The notes below the pieces were generated by a model. The model was not told where the DNA came from. It ran no database searches and was given only the letters and a program-made list of their open reading frames with translations. The position numbers were made by a program, and so were the translations under genes. Positions 44,009-53,565 of a DNA stretch of 64,000 nt are shown here, piece after piece (position 1 is the stretch's first letter; each line of letters opens with the position of its first letter). The stretch is from JAHRVQ01 sp029941905. GTDB lineage: Bacteria; Pseudomonadota; Gammaproteobacteria; Pseudomonadales; Azotimanducaceae. The stretch is taken from the NCBI GenBank assembly GCA_029941905.1, contig JAPYTQ010000005.1:1-64000 (forward strand). Direction: 5' to 3'.

Positions 44009-46179
44009 AACAGGTCACACAGACGTTGCGCACCGGTGTTGTAGAAGTACAGGACGTGCCGATCCCAAATCTTAAAGACAACTTTGTCCTGGTGAGAAAT
44101 CACGTCTCTGTGATCAGCGCGGGTACTGAAAAATCCAAGATTGACCTGGGGAAAAAGAATCTTCTGCAAAAAGCCCAGGCGCGTCCTGATCTTGTCAGAC
44201 AGGTGCTGGCCAAGCTGAGAACAGAAGGTATCGCCAAGACCCTGAGAACGGTGACTTCTCGGTTAGGCGAGGAAAATCCCCTGGGATACAGTTCCTGCGG
44301 AACGGTCATTGCTGCCGGAGGATTGGTCGAGGGAATCATGCCGGGTGATCGAGTCGCCTGCGCTGGGGCAGATTACGCCAACCATGCGGAGGTTGTTGCG
44401 GTCCCCAGGAATCTGATCGCCAAAGTACCTGATGCTGTTAGCGACGAACATGCAGCATTCGCGACGATAGGGTCGATTGCACTGCAGGGCGTTCGACTCG
44501 CCGAACCGAAGCTGGGTGAAACGTTTTTAGTCATTGGCCTGGGATTGGTTGGACAACTGGTGGTGCAATTGCTCAGAGCAAATGGATGCCATGTCATTGG
44601 TTCTGACCTGGATCCCGCCATGGTTAAGTTGTCAGAAACTTTTGGCGCCACAGGCTTGGCGAGCGCGTCCCTGTTGGAGGGGTGTCTGGGGTTGACCGAA
44701 GGCAAAGGGGTCGATGGTGTGTTGGTGTGTGCAGGAACCAGCAGTAATCAGCCTATCGAAGTCAGCGGTGAAGTGACCCGTGAGAAGGGCAGGGTGGTGG
44801 TGATTGGTGCTGTCCGCATGGATATTCCCCGGGAACACTATTTTCGCAAAGAGATCAGCCTGGTCATTTCACGTTCCTACGGCCCGGGGCGCTATGACAG
44901 TTCATATGAGGAATCCGGGCTTGATTACCCCTATGGGTATGTGCGGTTCACAGAACAGCGAAACATGGTGACTTTCCTCGGCCTGGTTGAGAAAAAATCG
45001 ATAGATATTGACAGCCTGATAACTCATAGATTTCCTTTAGATGATGCGAGTTCAGCCTACTCGATGATAGCGGGCGACAGAATCGAGCCCTACCTGGGGA
45101 TATTGCTTGAATATCAAAAACCAGTACCGGGCAATGAAACAAAAAGGGTGGCAGAATCCGTTGGTAAACCACTGGCAACGGGAAAGGTGGGTATCTCACT
45201 CTATGGTGCCGGAAACTATGCGACCGCTTCGCTGTTACCAGCATTGAATTCGTTGCAGCAGGTTGAATTTCGGGGTGTCAGCACTGCCAGTGGCAGAACC
45301 GCAAAAACCGTCAGCGACCGATTTGGTTTCCAGTTCGCGGCAGACGACCTGTCACAAATTCTCGCCGATAAATCTGATGTTGTGATGATAGCCAGCAGGC
45401 ATGATTCTCATGCCAGCTCGGTGGTTGCGGCGATCGAGCTGGGCAAACGGGTTTATGTCGAAAAGCCACTGGCGCTCACACTGGAAGAGCTCGCAAACAT
45501 ACATCAAACGGTGACTAAAAAGAAAAGTGTCAACCTGATGGTCGGCTTCAACAGGCGGTTCGCACCTATGACCATTGCGCTGATGAATCACTTTCAGGAT
45601 TGCCAAAGCCCGTTAGTCGTCAATCTGCGCGTTAACGCGGGTGCCCTGCCCGATGATCACTGGACCCTGGACCCTTTAATCGGTGGAGGTCGCCTGATCG
45701 GGGAAGGCTGCCATTTTCTTGATCTTGCCGGGGCAATCTGCGGCAGTAAAATAGCCAGCGTGTTCGCTGTGGCCACCAGTAAGCCTAACAAATCAGCCTT
45801 GTTGAATGACAATTTTTGTATTTGCGCGAGTTTCGGCAATGGCAGCGTCGCGAATATTACTTACACGGCAGACGGTTCGAAAGCGCTTTCAAAAGAACGA
45901 ATTGAGGTCTTTGGTGGTGGAAGATCCGGCGTCATCGTCGATTTTCGCGAGTTAGTTTTGTACGAAAATGAAAAGAAGACGGTGCACAGGAAGAAGCTTT
46001 CCCAGGACAAAGGTCAGCAGGCGATGCTGGCTATCTGGTTGGATCAGCTAGCAGATGGTAACAATTGCATCAGTTACGAGGCGCTTATGAACACCAGTAT
46101 TGCTGCCATTAAATCCATTGAGTCCCTGATCATCAATCAACCGATGCAGGTTGATATCAGCGCCCTTGACGTTGAATGA
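44005..46179 (+). CDS. bi-domain oxidoreductase (zinc-type dehydrogenase + Gfo/Idh/MocA)
   Basis: 724 aa. The N-terminal half (about 1-370) is a medium-chain dehydrogenase-like fold with GLGLVGQLVVQLLRANG (Rossmann, about 174-190). The C-terminal half (about 390-710) is a Gfo/Idh/MocA sugar oxidoreductase with GAGNYATASLLPAL and EKPLALTLEEL. Such fusions occur in exopolysaccharide clusters, often with heparinase-like proteins, and probably modify a nucleotide sugar. The ATG overlaps the ffh stop (ATGA), so its translation may be coupled to ffh. Confidence 0.9.
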   Translation: MKQVTQTLRTGVVEVQDVPIPNLKDNFVLVRNHVSVISAGTEKSKIDLGKKNLLQKAQARPDLVRQVLAKLRTEGIAKTLRTVTSRLGEENPLGYSSCGTVIAAGGLVEGIMPGDRVACAGADYANHAEVVAVPRNLIAKVPDAVSDEHAAFATIGSIALQGVRLAEPKLGETFLVIGLGLVGQLVVQLLRANGCHVIGSDLDPAMVKLSETFGATGLASASLLEGCLGLTEGKGVDGVLVCAGTSSNQPIEVSGEVTREKGRVVVIGAVRMDIPREHYFRKEISLVISRSYGPGRYDSSYEESGLDYPYGYVRFTEQRNMVTFLGLVEKKSIDIDSLITHRFPLDDASSAYSMIAGDRIEPYLGILLEYQKPVPGNETKRVAESVGKPLATGKVGISLYGAGNYATASLLPALNSLQQVEFRGVSTASGRTAKTVSDRFGFQFAADDLSQILADKSDVVMIASRHDSHASSVVAAIELGKRVYVEKPLALTLEELANIHQTVTKKKSVNLMVGFNRRFAPMTIALMNHFQDCQSPLVVNLRVNAGALPDDHWTLDPLIGGGRLIGEGCHFLDLAGAICGSKIASVFAVATSKPNKSALLNDNFCICASFGNGSVANITYTADGSKALSKERIEVFGGGRSGVIVDFRELVLYENEKKTVHRKKLSQDKGQQAMLAIWLDQLADGNNCISYEALMNTSIAAIKSIESLIINQPMQVDISALDVE

Positions 46180-46368
46180 TGACTAACGCCTTAGGGTGGA
46201 GGGCACCATCTTCAATAACGATTGAGCCAAAAATGGTTCTACTGGAAACCAACTTTCGTTAAGCTGACACATCCAGAACAAAAAAAGGCTTTGCATTTTC
46301 ACCAGCACGCACCAATCATACCGACTTCGCTTCACCCACCTTGCTATCAGCCACTTTAGGTCGTAAGT

Positions 46369-48267
46369 GTGTGTGGAATATTCGGTGTTATCAATTGTGG
46401 TTCGGACCCTGAACGACTCATTCAAGCCGCAAAAACGCAGGCGCATCGGGGACCGGATGCATCCGGTCACTATCTTCGCAACGGCATTTTCCTCGCCCAC
46501 CAGCGACTGTCAATTCTCGACCTGAACAGCCGCAGTGACCAGCCGTTTGCCAAAGGTGGTCTGGTTATCGTCTTCAACGGGGAGATTTACAACTTTCGGG
46601 AAATTCGGCAGGAACTCAAACGCCATTGTGATTTTATCACCGATTCCGACACCGAAGTGGTGCTCGAAGCGTGGCGAAAATGGGGCCCGGACTCACTGCA
46701 AAAACTGCGCGGGATGTTTGCCTTTTCAATCCATGATGAAGCAAGCGGCCAAACCTGGCTGGTGCGGGACCCGTTTGGTATCAAACCATTGTTTTACTAT
46801 CCGCTATCGGGTGCTGGCGTTGCGTTTGCGTCGGAGCTAAAGACGCTGGAAGCCGCTTTTCGACCCCAGTTCAGTTTGAATCTGGAAGCCATGACGGCAT
46901 CGTTACTCTATGCCTTTATTCCAGAGAACCTCTGCATCTGGAATGAGGTTAAAAAATTGCCACCGGGCTACTGTCTTAAGATTGATGCCAACCATCAAAT
47001 TTCGAGTTACCCCTTTTATCATCCTGATCAGTTAGTCGCGCCGGAACAGCCTTCGATCACCTCTGAAATCGAAGCCGTCGCGTCACTGGAACAAGTCCTG
47101 CTGGAATCGGTGAAGTCCCATTTGGTTGCCGACGTTCCAGTATCTGCATTTCTCAGTGGCGGGCTCGATTCCAGCCTGTTGGTTGCCATGGCTCGTTCCG
47201 AACTGGAAACCCTGGATTGCTACACCATTGAGTTTAGTGAACAGGCCAGGAAAGCCGAAGCCATGACGGACGATGCACACTATGCGAAACAGGTCGCTAA
47301 GCACCTGAAGGTAAACCTGGACACTATTCAGGTCGAGCCAGACCTGGCCAGCCTACTACCAATAATCGTTCACCATCTGGATGAGCCTATTGGTGATTCC
47401 GCGGCGATCAGCACACTGTTAATCTGCGAATCCGCCAGGGAACAAGGGGTAAAGGTGTTGCTGTCAGGCATGGGAGCCGACGAGCTGTTTGGCGGTTATC
47501 GCAAACATGCGGCGACACTTATTGCGCAACGGTACAAACAAATCCCGGCTCTACTTCGAGCACCCGTGAAACCGCTGCTCGACATGCTGCCGGTCAGTGT
47601 TGCTGGCCGCGGTTTAATCCCTGTGAGGTGGGCAAAACGGTTCTTAGGTTTTGCAGAATTACCTGTAGCGGATTCGTTTTTTCGCAGCTACACCTATTAT
47701 GATCGTGACACGCTGGCAGACCTCTCTCCCAACAGCGAACGGCACTTCGACAGCATCCTAAAAAACCATCACGACATTTTTAATACCGACCATCATCGTC
47801 CCTTACTCGACAGAATGTGCTACACCGATATGCAATTGTTTATGGTCTCGTTAAACCAAACCTACACGGATAGGGCCAGTATGGCTGCATCGACCGAAGT
47901 ACGGGTGCCGTTTATCGATAAAAAGGTCGTCGAGTTGTCCTTTCGCATCGCATCAGAATTGAAGATCAAAGGTAACCAAAGTAAGTATGTACTGAAAAAA
48001 GTGGCAGAAAAGTGGCTACCCAGGGAAATCGTCTATCGCCCAAAGTCATCGTTCACCTTACCATTGCGATCATGGATGAGTACCCAGCTCACGGACATGG
48101 TTGATGACTACGTGTTATCTGACAATGGGCTGGCCGGTCGGCCCTGGTTTAACAAACAGGCATTAACCGACATGGTTGAGCGGGACCGAAAGGGACGCAA
48201 TGATAACGCTCAACCCATCTGGCACCTGCTAACACTCGAACAGTGGTTCAGAAACCATGATCTTTAA
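46369..48267 (+). CDS. asparagine synthase-type glutamine amidotransferase
   Basis: 632 aa from GTG 46369 with AGGT before it. Class II glutaminase domain begins (M)CGIFG with the nucleophilic Cys2; HRGPDASG follows. The ATP-dependent amide-ligase domain has FLSGGLDSSLLVAMA and GMGADELFGGYRK. In polysaccharide clusters these AsnB paralogues are thought to amidate sugar acids or amino-acid decorations rather than make free asparagine. Confidence 0.92.
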   Translation: MCGIFGVINCGSDPERLIQAAKTQAHRGPDASGHYLRNGIFLAHQRLSILDLNSRSDQPFAKGGLVIVFNGEIYNFREIRQELKRHCDFITDSDTEVVLEAWRKWGPDSLQKLRGMFAFSIHDEASGQTWLVRDPFGIKPLFYYPLSGAGVAFASELKTLEAAFRPQFSLNLEAMTASLLYAFIPENLCIWNEVKKLPPGYCLKIDANHQISSYPFYHPDQLVAPEQPSITSEIEAVASLEQVLLESVKSHLVADVPVSAFLSGGLDSSLLVAMARSELETLDCYTIEFSEQARKAEAMTDDAHYAKQVAKHLKVNLDTIQVEPDLASLLPIIVHHLDEPIGDSAAISTLLICESAREQGVKVLLSGMGADELFGGYRKHAATLIAQRYKQIPALLRAPVKPLLDMLPVSVAGRGLIPVRWAKRFLGFAELPVADSFFRSYTYYDRDTLADLSPNSERHFDSILKNHHDIFNTDHHRPLLDRMCYTDMQLFMVSLNQTYTDRASMAASTEVRVPFIDKKVVELSFRIASELKIKGNQSKYVLKKVAEKWLPREIVYRPKSSFTLPLRSWMSTQLTDMVDDYVLSDNGLAGRPWFNKQALTDMVERDRKGRNDNAQPIWHLLTLEQWFRNHDL

Positions 48268-48318
48268 TAGAAGGATATCTAAAGGCAGCATATCTAAAAG
48301 CATGAGATCAAATCCAAA

Positions 48319-49209
48319 TTGAGCAACAAAGAACGAGATATCCAGGACTTCTGGCAAGAAAACCCCGTCGGTGAAAACCTGACGGGGAAAAACGAAGACT
48401 GGGTTGAACATTTCAAGCTGTACGATGCGTTTCGGTACCGCACCGAGGGACACATACTGGGCGAGCTCGACAAGATTGATTTCCAGGACAAGACCGTGTT
48501 GGAAATCGGTATTGGCCAGGCGGCGGATAGTATTCAAATCGCTCAACGCGGTGCAACATGGAGTGGTCTGGATCTGACAGAAGCCGCGGTGAAGCGGGCC
48601 AACATCCGCTTTGAACTTGCCAACCAGACTTACGGCGAAGCTAAACAAGGCAGTGCGACGACAATTCCCTGGCCAGACAATTCCTTCAACATTGTCTACT
48701 CTCACGGCGTATTGCATCACATTCCACAAGTCAAAGATGTCAGCAAGGAGATTAGCCGGGTGTTGGAGCCTGATGGCAAATTGATCTTAATGGTGTATCA
48801 CAAAGGTTCGCTGAATTACTACCTGAGTATTGGATTTATCCGGCGGGTGGGTCTGGCCTTCGTGCTGCTGTTAGATTCTCTAGGGCTGTTTAAGGCAGGC
48901 AAGGAGTCTGTGATTGGGATTCACATTGCGAATGCCAGGAATATGGGGGTGTGGAATTACATGAATATGGAAACGTTTATTCATCACAATACTGACGGGC
49001 CCGAGAATCCATATTCAAAGGTCTACAACATTGATGACATACATCAGGACTTCGAGGAATTTGAAATCGAGCAATCGGGCGTACACTTCGTTAATGTGCG
49101 GCATTTTCCGGGATTAAGGTTACTGCCGTCCTTCGCCTTCTTGTTTCTGGAAAAGAGATTTGGCTGGCATCTCTGGGGGTTCCTGAGGAATAAAAAGTCA
49201 CCATCCTGA
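48319..49209 (+). CDS. class I SAM-dependent methyltransferase
   Basis: 296 aa from TTG 48319, the only plausible start. SAM site VLEIGIGQAADSIQIA (about 55-70), then GLDLTEAAVKRA and WPDNSFNIVYSHGVLHHI (motif IV region). The C-terminal part has a hydrophobic stretch. The cluster context suggests methylation of a sugar or lipid carrier-linked intermediate; the substrate is unknown. Its end converges on the GT4 gene, 30 bp away. Confidence 0.85.
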   Translation: MSNKERDIQDFWQENPVGENLTGKNEDWVEHFKLYDAFRYRTEGHILGELDKIDFQDKTVLEIGIGQAADSIQIAQRGATWSGLDLTEAAVKRANIRFELANQTYGEAKQGSATTIPWPDNSFNIVYSHGVLHHIPQVKDVSKEISRVLEPDGKLILMVYHKGSLNYYLSIGFIRRVGLAFVLLLDSLGLFKAGKESVIGIHIANARNMGVWNYMNMETFIHHNTDGPENPYSKVYNIDDIHQDFEEFEIEQSGVHFVNVRHFPGLRLLPSFAFLFLEKRFGWHLWGFLRNKKSPS

Positions 49210-49239
49210 AACCGAACCAGGGCGTAGATTCCACGATCC

Positions 49240-50388
49240 TCAAGGCGGCGAATGGCTTTCTTCCACCAGCCTGCTCAGCACACGGCAAAGACTAGTCTCA
49301 AATTTCTCCACCGTATAGTTTTGAAGGTACCTGGATCGGCTGGCCTTCTTCATCCGTTGAACTTCTTCGGGCATTTCCAGAAAATACTCCAGCTTCCTCG
49401 CTAATACCTCCGGATCTGGGTCATCCATCACAATCCCGCTGACCCCATCATCTACTATCTCGGCGATGGCACCGACGTTGGTTGATATGACGGCCATCCC
49501 CGTCGCCATGGCTTCCAGAATCGACAAAGGAAAGCACTCATTGCGGCTCGGCAGGACAAATACATCACCGCTGGCCAACAATTGTTGCTTTTCCGCACCG
49601 TACAAAGGTCCGAGAAAGTGAATCAGGTCCTTCACGTTGGCGTGAGGCATCCGCATGAGTTGCTCTTCAAACAATCGGGTCTGAAAATCACCGGCGAGAA
49701 ACACTTCATACTGCCCATCAAAATGCGAGTCGATCCTGTTAACCGCTTCAACCAGTACGCCCGCGCCTTTATCAGGCACCAGATTGGAAAGGTAGATGAT
49801 ATTCAGTTTTTGATTCTTCTCACCCGGAATATTTTCTACAGATAGGTCCGGCACACCGTTGTTCACGGCAGTAATACTCTTTTCTACATCGCGAACGCCA
49901 TCCAGATCAGAAAATAGTTGTTCAGACAAGTGAATAACATCCACCTGTTTGAATACTAACTGGTAAAAATGTTTCAGGTACTTACTGATCCTCGATATAC
50001 CCTGGCCGTGCATGTGGAAAACCAACCTGGCACCTTGCAGCTTTAACAGCAATACAATCAGCGAATCCTTGAAAAAAGCAAAGCCAACAGGGCTCAGGGT
50101 GATGTAAACCAGGTCTGGGTTTTTCAGCCGGTATATTTTGTAGACTCGTTTGAGTAAACTACCTACGGTGAGGATTTTCGCTAACGAGAAGCGACCGATA
50201 TCGCTGATCTTTTTCGCCGTGCTGATATCATAAAAGGTTGCGTCAAAAGTCTGGCTGATTAACTGACTTTCTGCAATCGTCTGATTTACCATGGAAGCCC
50301 CGTGCACCGGGGGCGGCAGTTGGAACAAGAACAGTATGCGGCGTTTTGGTTTCATAGCTTTTGCGGCGTTTCGTTTCATGCTTTCCAT
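49240..50388 (-). CDS. glycosyltransferase family 4
   Basis: 382 aa from ATG 50388 (ATGs at 50379 and 50355 are alternatives; the frame continues to 50460 but would overlap the divergent gene). GT-B fold: N-terminal FLFQLPPPVHGASMVNQ and C-terminal NIIYLSNLVPDKGAGVLVEA plus the donor-binding SRNECFPLSILEAMATG with the E-x7-E pattern. It transfers a sugar from a nucleotide donor to the growing polysaccharide. It is the first minus-strand gene in the island. Confidence 0.9.
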   Translation of the reverse strand: MESMKRNAAKAMKPKRRILFLFQLPPPVHGASMVNQTIAESQLISQTFDATFYDISTAKKISDIGRFSLAKILTVGSLLKRVYKIYRLKNPDLVYITLSPVGFAFFKDSLIVLLLKLQGARLVFHMHGQGISRISKYLKHFYQLVFKQVDVIHLSEQLFSDLDGVRDVEKSITAVNNGVPDLSVENIPGEKNQKLNIIYLSNLVPDKGAGVLVEAVNRIDSHFDGQYEVFLAGDFQTRLFEEQLMRMPHANVKDLIHFLGPLYGAEKQQLLASGDVFVLPSRNECFPLSILEAMATGMAVISTNVGAIAEIVDDGVSGIVMDDPDPEVLARKLEYFLEMPEEVQRMKKASRSRYLQNYTVEKFETSLCRVLSRLVEESHSPP

Positions 50389-50406
50389 TTTAAGAACAGA
50401 GCATAA

Positions 50407-51489
50407 GTGACAACTGTATTTATCACAAACATCCCTGCGCCCTACCGTGAAAGGCTTCATGAGCTTGTTGGGCTAAGCGTCGACAACTACCGTGTCATCT
50501 ATTGCGCATCAATCGAACAAAATCGCGACTGGGAATTTACCCTGGGTGACTATCAACATCAGTTCCTGAGATCGCGCACGCTGGTGTGGAAAGGTCGCAC
50601 GATCTATCTGGATTCAAACGTCATCGCCGTATTAAACGACTTAAAACCCAGCGTCGTCATCAATGGCGGATTTTCTTTACCCGGGATTCAAAGTTTCTTC
50701 TGGGCAAAATGGCATGGGAAAAAGTTCGTCAGTTTTTCCGACGCTACCACCGATTCTGAACAGGATTTAACATTCGCGCATCGACTGGTCAGGAAAATGA
50801 TCTATGGTTTTTCCGATGCCTTTATCGGTGCTAGCCAAAAAACCTTGCTGCTGTTCAAAAGCTATGGGGCAACGAGTAAGAATTCTTTCCAATCCTGCCT
50901 GTGTATAGACAACAGTCGCTTCTCGGCTTGCCATAAACCCCAGGTAGAAAGAGACTATGACATCATGTTGTCTGGCCAATTCAGTGCAAGGAAAATGATC
51001 AATTTCTCCGCCGAGGTGATTCTAGAAATTCATAGGCGGAACCCAGGTATCAAGATACTGTTGATCGGCGATGGACCGGACAGGGCCTACATGGTTGAAA
51101 AGCTATCTACCAACAAAGTTGATTTTCACTATGCAGGGTTTGTCACTCAGGATGCACTACCCGAGTATTATGGGAATGCAAAACTATTGTTTTTTCCTTC
51201 CTTGAACGATCCCTGGGGTGTGGTCGCCAACGAGGCCTGTGCTGCTGGTACCCCAATAATGACCGTATCAGGAGTAGGCGCAGCGAATGAACTGGTCATC
51301 CACAACGAGAATGGACTGGTACTACCGCTGAATGCCGAAACCTGGACGAAAGAAGCCTTGGGTATTTTAGATGACCAGTTGCGGTGGGAGCGCATGTCTA
51401 CGAGCGCGAGCGAATCGGTTCAGCGTTACAACTACACCAGCGCTTCTAACGGTTTCATCGATGCGGCACATTCAGTTGAATCATCTTGA
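50407..51489 (+). CDS. glycosyltransferase family 4
   Basis: 360 aa from GTG 50407. GT-B fold: N-terminal VFITNIPAPYRERLHEL, C-terminal IKILLIGDGPDRAYMVEKL and the donor site FPSLNDPWGVVANEACAAG. Divergent from the preceding GT4 gene with about 18 bp between starts, so the two promoters must overlap the neighbouring genes or each gene is read from further away. Confidence 0.9.
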   Translation: MTTVFITNIPAPYRERLHELVGLSVDNYRVIYCASIEQNRDWEFTLGDYQHQFLRSRTLVWKGRTIYLDSNVIAVLNDLKPSVVINGGFSLPGIQSFFWAKWHGKKFVSFSDATTDSEQDLTFAHRLVRKMIYGFSDAFIGASQKTLLLFKSYGATSKNSFQSCLCIDNSRFSACHKPQVERDYDIMLSGQFSARKMINFSAEVILEIHRRNPGIKILLIGDGPDRAYMVEKLSTNKVDFHYAGFVTQDALPEYYGNAKLLFFPSLNDPWGVVANEACAAGTPIMTVSGVGAANELVIHNENGLVLPLNAETWTKEALGILDDQLRWERMSTSASESVQRYNYTSASNGFIDAAHSVESS

Positions 51490-51542
51490 TGACCGCGCAG
51501 AGGTGTGTAAATGGTTAGTCAAATCTCCGGGCTCTATTCGTA

Positions 51543-52788
51543 TTGAAACCTAATGCTGCCTACCTGCAACTTGCGATATCCAACATCAATCGGGTGCAAG
51601 GTCTTGCCATTACCGCATTAATCTATCGCCTGTACGATTTGGCGATGATCGGGCACTACTTCTTTATATTGAGCATCTATGGCGTACTGACATCCATGCT
51701 GCAATTTGGCTCCGCCAGGACCCTGGCTAAATACCATATCGAAAACGATTCGTCAGGCACCACACAGATTCTGAAAACCAGGCTGCTGTTATCGATCGTG
51801 GCGGTGACAATATTCCTAATCGCATCAATTTCTGAAAACAATCCACTGAGTCTGGTTTGAAATGCTGTTGCTGGCACTGTGTTTGCCAATGTCAGCGCTT
51901 TTATTTGATTTCGCCTTAATGTCTGCGCATCGTTTTATGGCACTTGGAATCATCCACGCACTAGCCCAGTTATCCCTGCTTACAATCCTGGCACTCGCCT
52001 ACATCAACAGCACTTTCTTTGGACCTTTTGTTGGCAAACAGGGCTCGCCAACCATTGTGCTACACCAGTTAATCCCTACCATGGTGTTGTTTTTTGCCAT
52101 CGGTATTTATATGCAGCGGACCGACCCTGGCCACTTGAACCCGCTAAACACCTTAAAATCACTGGCTCACTCGCAAGCCGTTAATTTCAAGTATTTTGTC
52201 GACAATCGACTGTTAATCTTCACGACACTGTTCATAGCTGCCATCAGTTTTGTTGACTATCTGGTAGGATACATTTATCTGGACGCCGAAGGTCTTGGCG
52301 TATGGGGCGGATTGTTGCGTCTAGCCTCATTTGCTTTTGGTTTGATGGTGGCTCTGAACACTGTCTTTTTCGCCTATGGACAAAAAGAAAAAGGTTCCAC
52401 TGGTAAGACGAAAAAAAGAATCCTCAGAACCGTAAACCTGGCGACCATCGTGTTCCTGTTAGTCATTGCCTATCCCTACCTGCGTTGGGTGATGAACATG
52501 GACGATCCCCTGTTATATGGCCCGGCTGTAATTTTGGTTATTATGGGTGTTGCAGTAATGCCAGTGTTTTTTCTGGCCTCGAGTACCATAGAAGAACACA
52601 ACCAGCCGGTCGATTTTTGGAGACTCAGATACATCAGTACCAGCTTGATTATTTATTGCATCTGCCTGATGTTACTGATGACAGTACCCATGATTCTAAC
52701 GGATACTGCAACCCACTTAACATGGGCTTGCCTCATGTTCCTGGTCAAGTGGCTGGCTGCTGATCACAATTTCACTCTGGATGTTTAA
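51543..52788 (+). pseudogene. flippase-like polysaccharide transporter split by a frameshift
   Basis: Two frames in succession: 51543-51860 (105 aa, TTG start, ends NNPLSLV-stop) and 51862-52788 (308 aa, starts MLLLALCLPMSALLFDFAL). The second frame is open back to 51850, reading VWFEMLLLAL, so a one-base change near 51849-51858 would join them into about 415 aa with around 12 hydrophobic helices, the size of a Wzx-type flippase. It may be a real loss or a sequencing error. The second part shares one base with the next gene start (TAATG). Confidence 0.7.
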
Positions 52789-53564
52789 TGCAAAACCTGG
52801 CTCTGTCTGAAGGACTGTTAAAGCACGCGACCATACATGGCGTTCGACTGTCTGATTTCAGTATCGAATTTTCCGACACGGTCTCTTTCCTGACACTCAC
52901 GGAAACGCATCGCCAGGTGCGTATTGAGCTTATCGATACAGTAGATAGACCTGAAAGCAGTGTCGCAAACTACGGTGTTTCACTCGCCGAAGGGGATTTC
53001 TCACTCTCAGTGGAGACCCGTTTTGTGAGTGAGAATTCATCAATCGTCATCAATGCCTCCTTGGAGGCACTGGAAGATACCCAAATCCAGGACTTTGTTA
53101 TCCGAATGAAATTCTCCAAGGAAAACATCGCATCTGCCTCCATAAAAGGGACGCAATACCAGCATCGGGATTCAGAGATTTATCGCCAGTTCAAAACCCG
53201 TGAAGCTTCACTGACGACCAAAGAAAACCATTGCATCCTGATCACGCGAACCGCTGCGTCATTTGGAGAAGATACCGAGGCACACATGTATATCCGGGAT
53301 TCAGGTGACTTCTGGATCGTCCATGCCCGGCTGTTCCCGACCAGGGATTGTAAAAACAACTGGCTGAGATGGATTAACCGTTTTTTCTGGCTGGCATTCT
53401 CCCCCCAGGTATCCAACGCAGTGAAGTCCGTTGGCATCTTGCAGAAATTCCTTTGGTACAGGACAGAAAGACGCGGAAAGAAAAGCATGCAACTACAGTT
53501 AATCGGCTTGATACCGCTTAAAAAAGGCCAGGTAATCAGCCAGCAAGTTCAGTTATCATTCTGA
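52788..53564 (+). CDS. unrecognised protein in the polysaccharide island
   Basis: 258 aa, not recognised. No signal peptide or clear membrane helix. Alternating hydrophobic/polar strands suggest a beta-sandwich, with an aromatic/basic stretch near 195-225 (NNWLRWINRFFWLAF). It starts on the last base of the flippase-like frame and ends 1 nt before the next gene, so it belongs to that transcription unit. It may be a carbohydrate-binding partner of the next protein (inference). Confidence 0.6.
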   Translation: MQNLALSEGLLKHATIHGVRLSDFSIEFSDTVSFLTLTETHRQVRIELIDTVDRPESSVANYGVSLAEGDFSLSVETRFVSENSSIVINASLEALEDTQIQDFVIRMKFSKENIASASIKGTQYQHRDSEIYRQFKTREASLTTKENHCILITRTAASFGEDTEAHMYIRDSGDFWIVHARLFPTRDCKNNWLRWINRFFWLAFSPQVSNAVKSVGILQKFLWYRTERRGKKSMQLQLIGLIPLKKGQVISQQVQLSF

Positions 53565-53565
53565 T

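Noticed and set aside
46183..46500. Minus-strand open frame upstream of and into asnB-like gene
   Set aside because: No family resemblance and overlaps the certain start of the amidotransferase gene.
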